Positions 1-11,745 of a stretch of DNA of 64,000 nucleotides are shown here, one piece after another. Position 1 is the first letter of the stretch; every line of letters begins with the position of its first letter. The DNA comes from Cucumis sativus (taxonomy: Eukaryota; Streptophyta; Magnoliopsida; Cucurbitales; Cucurbitaceae). The stretch spans positions 36,876,732-36,940,731 of the forward strand of contig NC_026657.2 of NCBI RefSeq assembly GCF_000004075.3. The letters are read 5' to 3'. The translations under genes were made by a program, and so were the position numbers. The notes below the pieces were generated by a model, which did no database searches, was not told the DNA's origin, and saw only the letters and a list, made by a program, of their open reading frames with translations.

Positions 1-516
1 AAGGATATGACAAAGGTAAACTTTCTTCATTTATTTGTGGAGCAAATTGAATTTTGTAAGTACAAACTTCTTATTGTCTCCGTCTTTTTAATTGTTGTTT
101 CATTTGTATTATCCAGGACTCTACTTTTGAATTTGAGAGGTGGCGTCATAGGCCGCATAAATATGACAGGAATGTCACTGAAGATACATTGAAGGCTATT
201 AAGAAGATTGATAAGATCAGAATGGATAGGGAGTCGAGACATATTGCACGCAGGTTAAAAATTCCTTCCATTCCCATTTGTTATATGCCTATATTTTTTG
301 CAAATGCTATTTCAGTTGTAACTCAGGATCGTTCACATTTGCAGACACCAAGGAAAGAAAGCAAAGGAGTTCAGAGAGGCAAAGAAGGAATTGGATCAAA
401 GCATCAGTTTGGTCAAAGCACCTTCTGTTCTCAAGGAGGATCCTTCCCTCACCCTTCCAAAACTCAAAGTCAAAGTGGTACCATCACAATCAGAGCAAGA
501 TCGTATGGAAGAATGA
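1..516 (+). CDS. RLP24: Ribosome biogenesis protein RLP24-like, 3' part (5' end outside window)
   Basis: This is the C-terminal part of the L24e-like assembly factor, which acts in the nucleus on pre-60S ribosomes before ribosomal protein L24 replaces it. Three coding segments are visible: 1-15 (KDMTK), 117-253 and 345-516, joined at GT/AG introns 16-116 and 254-344. The joined protein reads through [36 protein letters not shown] and a basic stretch [20 protein letters not shown], ending in [12 protein letters not shown] and TGA at 514-516. The order and wording match plant RLP24 tails. The zinc-ribbon N-terminus lies upstream of base 1. The conserved [13 protein letters not shown] junction spans the first splice site, which supports that intron. 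Confidence in the family is high; the symbol is by similarity only. Confidence 0.9.
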
Positions 517-2650
517 GTTCGTTTATCTAATATCTCACTATATCAAATATTTATGTAGTAGTTCCGTTTTCACATATCTAGAACTGTCACAGTTCTTGTA
601 CAGTGGTAGATTATCTTTGTTCGCCTTTACGCAAGCATGGTTGTCATGTACAATTTCATTTTGAGAATGTGTTTTTTTTCCTTTAATATACAGACTTCTA
701 AAAATATTTATTGAATCATTTCCAATTGGTTTTTGCGGTTTTGTTTGAGGCTATGTAGTGGTTTAAGGCAATACCCAAGTTTTTGTTATGCATGGTTTCT
801 TTTCTATTTGGTTCTTTTCTTTTTCATCCATCGATAGATAGCCTCCGGCGGACTTTCTATTGTGCCTGCCTTAACTTCTGTTTACCTTCCTCTTGTCTTA
901 TGCCTTACTTTGAAGTAATAACATAGGTTAACAGACGATTAAAGAGATGAGATATCTTTAATCAAAGTCGAAAACAGTTTAATGAAAGGTTTGGGAGAGC
1001 GGGATGATGAGCCCAACGAAGAAAGGAGCTTGTAAAACGTTGCAAGGAAGCAAAGGGTTGGGACAGCAAGTTAGAATCCTACTAAGTCCTTTGTACTTTA
1101 GAGCGTTAAAGCTACCACCGGTAGAGGTTTTGTGCAATGGATAATCTACATACAAACACATCTCTAACTTCTAAATTGTGAATTCTCACATCTACTATTT
1201 TGATTACACCTCATTCATGAAATCTAATAAGTTTGAATTTTAAATAAGGGCGTAGCTTAGATAAATATATTTAATTAGACAATTGTCTTTTTTAACTATT
1301 CTTTTACATGAATAGCCTGATGAATTTTCAATTTTCCATACGAGTACATAAATTTATTTAATTACACACAAATCAAACTCAATTTATCTTCTCATCTCAA
1401 CAACAATACATTTATGAAATACTAGTAAAAAATTACGTGCGATCCATGTCTTTATGAATTTTATTGTACATATTGAAAATTCACAATTTGTTCTCAACAT
1501 GCATTTGGATTTGAATATTAGTTAGCATCGACTTAGATCATTTGGAAAAATATATTTGAGAATGTTAAAATTCGTAGAATAATCTGAACCAAATTGAACA
1601 TCTATTCTACACCAAATTGAACATCTGCACTCACGTAAGATTAGTTCGGTAAAATTAGTTGAGGTGTATTAGCTCAGACATTCATCGACATCAAACAAAA
1701 AAAATTGATTAGGTAAAAATAGAAAGAGAGGAGAAAAGTTAATCCCATGTGATGTGTGTGCATATGAACTTTATAAATGGAAACACACACATATATAATT
1801 TCAATGGGAAAACAATAAAACTCTTGAAGGAAGGAATCCTGATGTAGGTCCAATTTATCTTCTCATCCCAATAACAATCCTGAAATAAACTAGATTGTTA
1901 AATTAACATAAAATTTTCAAAGTTTCACTTTCCTACAATTTAATTTATTCTCTGGCACAATTTCACTCAATAACTCCCTACTCCATCGGTTACCTCTGGT
2001 TAAGAATTATTTTGTTTGAGAATTAATGTACTCCTTGTGATCGATCCAGACTTGCCACTAAGACTAGTTCTAAATGTGTGATTCGGATTATTTGTCACGA
2101 ATTAGGGCGATGAAATCTGTTTCAACCATAGATCTATAAACTTAGAAAAGAAAAGCAGAGTCCAATAATTTAATTTGTAAGGTTTAAAGATCAAGAGCTA
2201 CTATGACATAAACTTCAAGTTTAGGTACAAAGAAAACATTAGATATATAGAAAAGAAGATCATGTATTGGTAAGGTGGAGACATTTTGGAATAAGCATGG
2301 CACGGATCTATTTTCTGGTGCCCTCCCTTGATTAATACATTTGCTTTGGATTGAAGTTTTAACTACATATCATTCCTATATAACAATCAAAGAGCAATTT
2401 TAAAATGCAATCATCTAGAAAGTACATCGCTATGCCATCATAGAAATAAATTCTTGTCTAGATTTACGCTTCCTTTTTTTTCTTTTTCTTTTTTCTAGTT
2501 TAAATTCCCTTACAAGATTAAAGGAAATAAGTTATAGAGAAACCTGACTATTGAAGGCATGGCGAAGAGGATAGCCAAGAGCTGCCAATAACTAATTCAA
2601 AATCGCCCTGTGAAACCTTCCGAGGGCCGACATTGCTGGTAAGAATGCAG
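517..2650. other. Intergenic, tail-to-tail between RLP24 and the DUF21 gene
   Basis: AT-rich spacer between two converging genes. The first few hundred bases should hold the RLP24 3' UTR and the last part the DUF21 3' UTR. Apart from a small ORF at 1004-1144, listed separately, I see no coding sequence, RNA gene or clear transposon. Confidence 0.6.
1004..1144 (+). other. Small unassigned ORF, 46 codons
   Basis: An ATG ATG start opens a 46-codon frame beginning MMSPTKKGACKTLQGSKGLG and ending in TAA at 1142-1144. Its base composition is less AT-rich than the flanks, which is why it stands out. I recognise no family and see no neighbouring exon that extends it. It could be chance, a gene fragment or part of a noncoding transcript. 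Confidence 0.15.
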
Positions 2651-5600
2651 TCACAAATTAACATTTGGGGAAAGCTGCGGTTGATTGATGCTGAGTTTTT
2701 CTGGAGATGGTTGCATGTTGATTTTTATTCTGCATTCAGTAAAATTACCTTTTATCTTTTGTGATCATCCAAGATAAACGTTAATGAATCAATAAGTATA
2801 TTTACAAGAACAAAACAAATTCAATTCAATAGATTCATAATGATACAATCTCAACAAAGAAGAAAAGTCTACGAGTTCTGGTCCAGGCCATGTCACAAGA
2901 AAAGGTAAACATGAAGCATAAATGCACTTTTCTTAGCTAGTGAGATGTACCTGTTGTGGATATTGACATACTCATCTGTTTCGTCTAGTATCTCCTCCTG
3001 ATATAAGAATATATGACATGTAAGATCAAGATAAGAAATGGGTAAGAGAGATGATTTAAGCCGGCTAAGTAACCATATCGCTTTAGATTTGATTGATTCG
3101 AACTCATCCTCAACTCAAAATAACTAAGCTATATTTACAAAGCCAATAACTTAGACATTAATTAAGGAACTGCAAGTCCTCACGACTTCACAATCCATTT
3201 CTTGTCCGAAACACTCCAAAATATTAAATTCTGAGCTAATGTGCCAATATTAGAAAATGACACAAGTGAAAGGAATTTGCCATTACCTGAAGAAGTTCTT
3301 CAATCACATCCTCCATAGTAATGACACCAACCACCTCTTCACCAAGTGGAAAGACAGGAAGAGGTGCATTTTCAACATCTAAAATACAGAATGAACAACC
3401 TCTGTGTCGTTTCTTAAAAGCAGGAGTAGCTGGTGGACTTTTCTTCGTCTGTAGGCCACCAGCCTTTTCAGCTACTGTTTGAGCATCAACTGATTCCATT
3501 TTCATCCCTATATTTTGAGCAGCAGCAGCATCACCAGAGTTAACACCAATGTCTGAAAATGAAACAGACAGGAAAAGGAAACGTCACAAAAGTAACAAAT
3601 GGAAATGATCTATTCACAGTGAAAACATCACAACTAAGAGCATTTAATGTGAATCCCCAATAATTGGTGGATCTATAGAGTATCAAAGGATCAAACAGAG
3701 AGAAGCATCAAAATGTGACGAGGAGCTAAATGAAGCTGAGTAATGTGTAGATCCTAAACAGATTTGGGTGAAATATATTATTTTTAATTGTGAGGGACTA
3801 ATAGATAGACAGCATACACAACAATTATAAAACTGACGTGATCCTAAACCCTCCTGCCCAAACATAACGGAATAGTCTATTTGTGTACATTTACTTTCTT
3901 AATTTATCTAGTTCACATCTTCACCTTTTTTGGGCAATGTTTCAGATTGGTGACCATGTTTCTTGAATACCACAGCAATGTGACTATGGCCCTTTTGAAA
4001 TTCATTTAAAATGTCATAAAGAGGCATGTCTTCAGAAACCCTGTAGTAGTTGAGGAAGAAAAACTAATGGAGCTTATTTTACAGGAAGTCCAAAACTGAC
4101 ATTGGATCGTTTAATCTGAAAGCATAAGAATAGAAGCAATGAACATGCTCTTACCGTGGAATTTTTCTAATAATCATTTTTTTAAGGGAAACTCTATCTT
4201 CTGGGTCAACAGTCAATAGATTTTTAACCTGCATAATTATCAAGATAGAACAAATGATCAGATACGGCATCCCACTGAACATATCTCAAGTCCAGCTATC
4301 ATTGGCACAATAGTGAACACATAAAATGAAACAAAGATATATGCAGGGTACTTCAGTTTTGCATGTTAAGTGCACTGATTTTTAAAACCAAGCAAGAGGG
4401 ACCTGAGAAATCCCTCTTAGCTGTTTCTGAATTTCATTCTTAGCTCCCATTATTTTACACTACATCAGAAGGTGGTACAACAGAGAGCAAGAACGACGAT
4501 TCGTTTCAACATATCAAGTAATGGTATTGTTAGTCATAGGAATGGACGATCCAAGTGGATTACCAAAACTAGTCCAATTATATTTTTTGGATCTCCAGAA
4601 TAAACAGGAACTCTACTATGGCCTTTCGTCATGATAGCATTGAGTGTCTCCCTGCCCATATAAAAGAAGAAACTTTAGAGAAAAGAAGGAATGTGCAAAT
4701 CATGTTTGAAAGACGCAAGATTGGAAATTTTTTAGGGGAGAAAAAACAAAAAAGAAACCCACAAATCAAGAGTTGCATCCAGGTCAAGGGAAAATGCATT
4801 TGATATTGATGTCATGGCATCTTTTGCTGTCTTTTCAGTCAATTCAAGTGCCCCAGCAATAATAGTAGTCTCATCGTGAGTTAAATCTCCACCTTTTCCA
4901 GCCTAAGACAAGATAAATATTATGCATTCATCAGATAATGGTGACTGGAGCGAGGAAAAATCAGAGCCAAAAATAAGGATAGTGTTCCTTTGGAACACTA
5001 AGATCCTAGCATATTAATTCATGCAAATGATTTTCCATGAGTACGTGTCCAAGTTGATTGACAAACCTCATTCCCATGAAAGTTCACAAATGTCTTGAGC
5101 TCTGCTCTCCTTAAGAGCACAGCGTGCCCTTTACCCAACATCCAATCAAGAACCTGAATTTTAAAAAGGAAAATATAAAAGAAATTAAAAGCTTGACTCA
5201 GTAAACATTATTGCTTACCTCCAGCTAAATAAGATATTCAAACCAGATTCCAAAATATCTCGTAAATATGGAACAATGATCTATTATCTTATGTTATCTT
5301 GACTAGAGACTTCTATTTTCATTTCCCAGCTTAGTACTAGGAAGAGTTAAAGGGAATGATCAACTCCCATTAGTTTTACCTTACTGATTGGATAAGAAAT
5401 AGGAAAGAAAACTATGAGAAGAATTCGAACAAGAGGTGCCATTATTGCTCCAACTTTCAACCCATAACGAGTACAAATTGCTTGCGGCAATATCTGCAGT
5501 CAAGTATATGTCACATAAACTGAATAACATCCAACAGCACAAATTATTCTCACTTTGGTCTGATCAAAATTACCTCTCCAAACATGAGAATAAGTGTAAC

Positions 5601-6273
5601 CGATACAAGGACAGCTGCCCAAGGAGGTACAATCATATCCAAGAATATCGGAAGAGCCTACCAGGAACACACACAACATCATTAAGCTCAATTAGCAAGC
5701 TATGTAAGCTCCATAAACAGCAATGTGCAAACATTGATATAGACTACACGATTACCTCCATTGCCAAAGAGTTACCAATCAAAAGCGTGCAAAGTAGAAG
5801 ATGCTGATTCTTTACCACTGGTAATATCTTAGCTGCCAAAGAACGATAGCATCGTTACTTCACAATTCACATGATCCCACAGGCACAAAACGTTTAACTC
5901 GATCTTCTAAAACTCCCCCAATCAATCAAACAAAGTCCTCTCAGTTCAATACACGCAAACACAACTACCAAATTCCCAAAGAATTGCATAATTTTCAATA
6001 GTACAGGCCCTCCTAAAATGAGCCCCCTAAGATCATCAGGATTCAAGTAGGCTCAGAAATGAATTTCAATAGTTGCGAGTCGTGAGAGAGATTACCGGCG
6101 TGTTTTCGATCCTGGGGGCGGCCGGACTTTATCAAAACTTCCAGGTCAACAAGGCCGAGAGACATGAGACCCAAAGTGAGGCCAGCCATGAGTCCAGCAA
6201 AGGCCACCAATCCTGCGATTATCAACAGAAACAAAAAGAACTTGGACTCACAACACCGAACATCTTCCGCCAT
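2651..6273 (-). CDS. DUF21 and CBS-pair domain membrane protein (CNNM-like), 12 exons
   Basis: Protein of 449 aa, in the plant CBSDUF group related to CNNM/CorC proteins linked to magnesium and divalent-cation transport; its exact substrate is unknown. Exons on the minus strand: 6096-6273, 5756-5832, 5574-5657, 5380-5493, 5067-5153, 4763-4902, 4564-4651, 4155-4228, 3925-4040, 3287-3552, 2951-2997 and 2651-2729; together they make exactly 450 codons. The DUF21 domain is about residues 8-185, with membrane segments around [40 protein letters not shown] and [17 protein letters not shown]. The CBS pair follows at about 205-400 ([40 protein letters not shown]). A polar, probably disordered insert at about 320-385 splits the second CBS unit. 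The start at 6271-6273 gives the usual MAEDVxCCE-type N-terminus. A TC microsatellite lies in the presumed 5' UTR. Confidence 0.92.
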
Positions 6274-6282
6274 CTCCGTCTC

Positions 6283-6297
6283 TCTCTCTCTCTAAAG
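6283..6297. repeat. TC dinucleotide microsatellite in the DUF21 5' UTR
   Basis: A short (TC)n run (GA on the sense strand of the DUF21 gene) lies directly upstream of its start codon. Such runs are common in plant 5' leaders. Confidence 0.6.
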
Positions 6298-6303
6298 GAG
6301 TAA

Positions 6304-7480
6304 ATTCAGAGGCACAGAAGCTTATCCCCCTCGCTTTTTGGCCTACAACAACTTTATCCTCTCAGTAGGAGGGAAGAAGATGATTGGCAGCAGCCGCAGC
6401 CTCCGGCAGAGTGGTCGCTTTCGCTTACTAGAGTGTAAACGGTTTTGGGGAGAGGAATTTTCCTCGATAATCGGCGGGAATCGCAGACTGGCGCTGACAG
6501 AATATATTTGGTTCTTCTACAGAAATTCGGCTTTTTCCGTCGCACTTAATTCGCACACCAAAACCAAACACATGAATGAATGAAAGAGAAAACACACTAC
6601 TGACATTCGGACCCACGCTCCTGACTCGCGATTTAAAACACGCGCTTTTGTACTACTCATTTTACACCGTACGATCTTAGGATAAGTTTGGGAGGTTCGT
6701 GCCTGGTGGTGGTCCACTCATCCTCTGGGTCCCACTTACAAGTTTCCAAATCCTTCTTTCCTTCTTTCCTTCTTTCCTTCTTCCGCTAATTCAAATTGTC
6801 ACGCTTCTCTAATAAATAATAATAAGTGATCGTGGACTAAAAATTCATTGATTGCTATTGCCTTTGGATATTTTCATCAACCTTCACCTTATACAGTTCT
6901 CTTTTTTCTTCTTTTTTCGTTTAATTTCTTAATAATTTAAGTCACAATCTTATAAATATACCACTTCAATACAAATCTTTTAACTCTCCAACCAAAAAAC
7001 TTAACTAATTAAAACTACAAAATTGTTGTAAATAAATCCATATAATAGTTTCTCACCCTATATCATATTACATATAAATTATAATGTTTTACTAATTCTT
7101 TTATTCAAATTGAGTTACCATAGATTTTAACTTCAAAATTTAAAGAAAGAATTTTACTAGACTTTGAACTCAAAACTTCTCCCTTAAAATACCAATTAAA
7201 TTCTCAATCAAACTCAAAAGATTAAGAGTTGGTTCACAAAATCTCTCCTGAAAACAATTACAAAATCATTACCAATAAATTTCATGATATCAGTAGTGTC
7301 TTTTCTTTGATAACAATAGTAATTTGTAGTTACAATCTTAAGTTCCTACTTTCTAGATTTCCATTTATTGTTTATTTTTTTATTGACACAAGAAACCAAA
7401 TGGTGATCAGCCGAAGCATTTTGCTCCATACCTTCCAACGAAATTTCCAGCCATTTCAACTCTATTAAAAAGCAATCAAA
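6304..7480. other. Upstream region of the DUF21 gene, with TTCTTTCC microsatellite
   Basis: The DUF21 gene's promoter should lie here, reading leftward. A tetranucleotide-like (TTCTTTCC)n run occupies 6751-6784. From about 6790 the sequence becomes very AT-rich with no supported gene. ORFs in this stretch lack family resemblance. Confidence 0.5.
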
Positions 7481-7663
7481 TTCCATTGTAGGAGAATTTA
7501 AGCTTCACCTTCTTAACCTAGGAGGTCCGTTTTGGAGCAGCAGCCTTCTCCTTTCAGTAATGTTCACATTTTATCTGATGTGTAGCAATTATGTTCAAAA
7601 TGGAGCCTGTTCTTGGCTCCGCATCAATACAGAAGCCTTAAAAGTTGGTGCAGATGTTCAACC
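7481..7663 (-). other. Presumed 3' UTR of the LRR receptor-like kinase
   Basis: Less AT-rich sequence directly after the stop codon of the receptor gene, with no ORF of its own. I assign it as 3' UTR by position only. Confidence 0.4.
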
Positions 7664-10600
7664 TTAGTTCTCAACGTCTCGAAATTCTTCTGGTTCGGGG
7701 ACTATTTCATTGGATAGCCTTTTATTTGAAGACGAGAAATCATATCCACAGCTGCCATGGGAGCTTATTCTTCCTCCTTGTTTAGAACCACTGCCACTTT
7801 CTCTATTTACATCTGATGAGCTGTGTCTCCAGCTACCATGAAAAGCAGCACTCCAAGATCTTCTTGATGAAGTTGTGCGCAACCTGCCGGAGCTAGAGCT
7901 TTCTTCCCTAACTACTTTCAATGGATTTTCCAATGCTTTAAGGATGTATCTCATGAGGGGTCGTCTAGATGGTTTGGGGTTTAGGCACGACTTGGCGATG
8001 ATCGACATTGCCCAAACCTCTTCCAAAAGATCGTCGTCTATCATTAACGATGGATCGACTATCTTTGTTACGAGTTCCTTGTCATGGATACTTATGTTAG
8101 ATAAGGTGTGTTCCAACCACTCCTTTGTTGTAGAATCTTCTGCTTTGCTGATACCAAGCTTTCCCGTTACGAGTTCTAATAACACTTTACCAAAACAGTA
8201 AATGTCTTGCGAACATGATGCTGGTGAGGGGCCTGTATACACAACAAACTGGCAAGTCATACTTCCAGAACCCAATAGAGGAAATAGAAAATCATTCAGT
8301 TGAAAAATAGAGGACATTGACTAACCAATAGTTCGTTTTGCCTATAGTTCTAATATTAAGTATTTATATCAAGCAGCCTCTAACCCACCAAATTAGACCA
8401 GCAAAAGACCTTGGCGAAAGCCTGCTGTAGCCATTAAAGTCATTTTTTTTCTTCTTCAGTTAGATATGTTTAAAATGAAGTACTGTTTATCAAGATGGTA
8501 AAGGATTCAAATTCTGGTTCATTATTCGTTAGCGTAAGGTTGACTTCAGTCTTCAGGTTATAGATATTTATCTTACAATTAGCTATTAGATAGAAAGTAT
8601 ACTTCAAAAAGAGAGATCTCAGATCTTAGAAGAAATACGCACCAGAAGAGCATTGTTCAGAGCTTCTGCACAAGAGAATCAAGAAGAAGACATTAGAATT
8701 TCGATTAAATAACAAACAAAATAAGTTAAGCTGCAAGCCTCAAGAAAATGATCTTTACATAGATTAACAAATATAATTAGGCAAATCATCAAAACAATTC
8801 AGAGTCAAAGATAAAAATAAAAGTTTCAACAAACAGAAATTCATGTTAGTTGTAGAAGGATACTTCTAATATCAACCAAAGGTAGTATAATATGCAACTG
8901 TGACGATTCTTTGTAACATCTACGAAGATTAATGACTCCACAGACATAACACCACTTATTAGACACGTGCGAAATCATAAACAGGGTATTGTCTGTTACA
9001 TGATTAATTATTGTTATTTTATTATTAAAAAAATAGTTGTCTTTGACACCCAAATACTTTTAAGCAATATTTCTGTAGTGTCGTACAATAGGACATAAAA
9101 GACTACATTCCCAATCCATATGCATGCAAATCATGTACTGATGTCTGCATGTCTACACAAAGAGCGACTGGCAACATTATGCAATAACAATAGCCACACG
9201 ACAAGCTCATAGATGATCCAAACTACATCTCTTCACCTAAACAAAAGTTAATGTTAACTACTTACACTCGCTAAAAAGGATCTTGCTTGTTCATGCATAG
9301 TATAAGACAAATAGTTGGCTGAACAGCAAAACAGGAAGTTTATTATAGGGATATTTCTTTCCAATAAAGAATAGCTAATTTATAATTCTATAAATACTAC
9401 TTAAGATACGTACTGTGGCTTTCTCCGCAATCTCGTGAAGACATTTTGATGCTGATCCCCATCTAGAACACATGCCTCACTCAAGCTTCCAAGACGCACT
9501 TCAAATTTGTCATCGAGGAGGATACTGCTTGCTTGAACATCCCTTCAAACATTTAAGAAAAGAAAAGTTAATACATTTTTTGTACACAGTATAAACTGGA
9601 GATCATATGGTACTTCTGTCAAGTCAATTGAAAAACATAAGCATAGAGTGAACCTACCTGACTATTTTTAAAGGTGCTCTTGAGATAATGGCCAAAACTT
9701 CTTATACTTTATGTGCTCAATTAATTTCATCAAATAAGAAACTAACATTTTACGAGTAAATACCTCCACTTAAAATTTTGATATTATAGTACCACAAAGA
9801 AAGCTTGTGACCGATACCTGTGCACGACAGGAGGGTTACACTCATGATGCAGGTAAGATAGGACCTCGGCAGCTCCTATTGCTATTTTCAATCTGATAAT
9901 CCAATCAAGGGACTGCACGTTGTCATCTTCTGAACAGGAAATGTTATGCAAGCAATTAGCCAAGTCCCCATTTGGCATACATTTGTACACCAAGAGCTTC
10001 TCATCCTCGCGCTCAAAGCAGTGCCCCAGGAATGGAACAAGTCTCATATGCGATACTTTGCTGAAAAAGTCTAGTTCCAGAGAGTACATTTCATTCTTCA
10101 AATACTGCATATTTACCTTTTTAACCACTACAGGAAGGCCACCCTCCAGGAACCCTTTATAGAGATCTCCAGAGTGACCATGTTTTATGAGATTGTGTTC
10201 GCTGAAATTCCCAGTACTGTGGAGCATCTGCTCGTAAGTAAATGAATCCCCCAAACCAGCAAAGTAGATTGGATCCTTTGGAAATGAAGGGCTGTCTCCA
10301 TCTGGAACAGGACCTACATTTGCTTTTCCTTTTTTATTTGCTTCACCTTTACCACAAAATTTCAAGAGCACTACGAGGATAAGCACAAAAATAACAACAA
10401 AGCCCAACCCACCAAATAGTCCTACCATTATGAACTTTAAGCGACTGTTTCTAACATGACCACGCTTCATTTCGTCTGGATTTCCATTTTTAAAACCTTC
10501 AAAAGTTAAGGTTCTTTCAGAGTAGAAGAGGCTACATGCCTCAAAATTTCTTTGATCTGGCTCCATATCCAGACAGTTTCCACTGAGGATAGCATCAGGA

Positions 10601-11745
10601 CTCTTGTTGACTACGACTCCCTGGAAATAATTTCCAGATAAATCGATTGACCCATGCAATTCAAGCGGTAGATTTAAATGACCATAAAGAACATTATTTG
10701 AGAAGTTGAATACAACCACACTGTTTGGCACAAAACTTGGCAAGAAACCCGTAAAATTATTGTTGGATACATCAAGAAACTTCAATTTGGGGTGTGATAA
10801 CAAGTCATGATTCAGACGGCCATCAAGTCTATTTCCTCTCAAAACCAAAATTTCCAACTGAGCAAGGCTTCGAAACAAATCAACCGGCAAAGGACCCTCT
10901 AAGCCATTATCTCCAATATTCATCTTTTCCAAATTCCTCAACCCCCTCAAATCCACAGGGAGCGCACCCGTCAGTGAATTCTTACCGAGATCAAGCACTA
11001 GTAATTCTGATAGGTTACCCAATTCACTTGGTACGGAGGACGTTAAACTATTGTCCGAAAGATCCAACAATTGCAGTTTCTTAAGAGTGCTTATACTGGG
11101 TGGGATAGGTCCAGACAAAAAATTCGAGGCAAGTTCAAGCCGTCTGAGATTGTTAAGTGATGAAAGAAATGGAGGTATTGACCCAGTAAGCAGATTTCTC
11201 GAGACATCAAGAACAGATAGTTGAGATAACAGTCCTAAAGCCGAAGGCATAATCCCAGTAAGACTATTACCAGACAAATAAAGATCGGTAAGCTTACTTA
11301 AATTGCCAATAGAGGAAGGAATTGAGCCAACAATCGAAGAGGAGCGTAGATCAAGCACTTGAAGCTCAACGAGAGACTGACCAAACCAGTCCGGAATGGA
11401 CCCAGGAAGCAAAAACCCAGAGGCATTGAACAAAACCAAGGAGGTAAAATTAGCTAGCGCATCGACGGCGAAACGAGGGCTGACCTGTCCAATCCGAGTT
11501 CGCCTCAGACCCGACACAGTGATCCCAACAACTCGACCACCTTTGCACTTAACTCCACTCCAATCGGAACAGGGGTTGGCTTTTATTGGCCAATCTCTGC
11601 TTCTTAACCCTAACGATGACCTGAGATAGAGTAACGCCGTCCACTCTGTACTGGAGTTCAACCACTCCTTCTGACCTAAACCAAACTGAATTAACAACAA
11701 TACGACTACAAGTAGCAAATACCGCCGATGAGCTTGAACTTCCAT
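7664..11745 (-). CDS. LRR receptor-like kinase, At2g16250 type, probable pseudokinase, 4 exons
   Basis: Plasma-membrane receptor-like protein of 882 aa. Exons: 9818-11745, 9414-9542, 8643-8665 (only 23 nt) and 7664-8232, totalling 883 codons. The signal peptide is about residues 1-24 (LLLVVVLLLIQFGLG). An LRR N-terminal cap contains NPCSDWSGVKC. About ten leucine-rich repeats span 126-380 with LDLSDNSLT-type units. The transmembrane helix is about 437-463, and the kinase-like domain runs from about 515. The beta-3 lysine (VVVKKV, K542) and HRD (642-644) are present. However, the glycine loop is KHGHSGDLYKG, HRDxKxxN reads HRDVQASS, and DFG is replaced by SLS (662-664), so catalysis is doubtful. 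The C-terminal tail is Ser/Arg-rich (LRTTSSRRSWSAAFHGSWRH). Ligand and partners are unknown. Similarity to At2g16250 is from memory. Confidence 0.93.
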
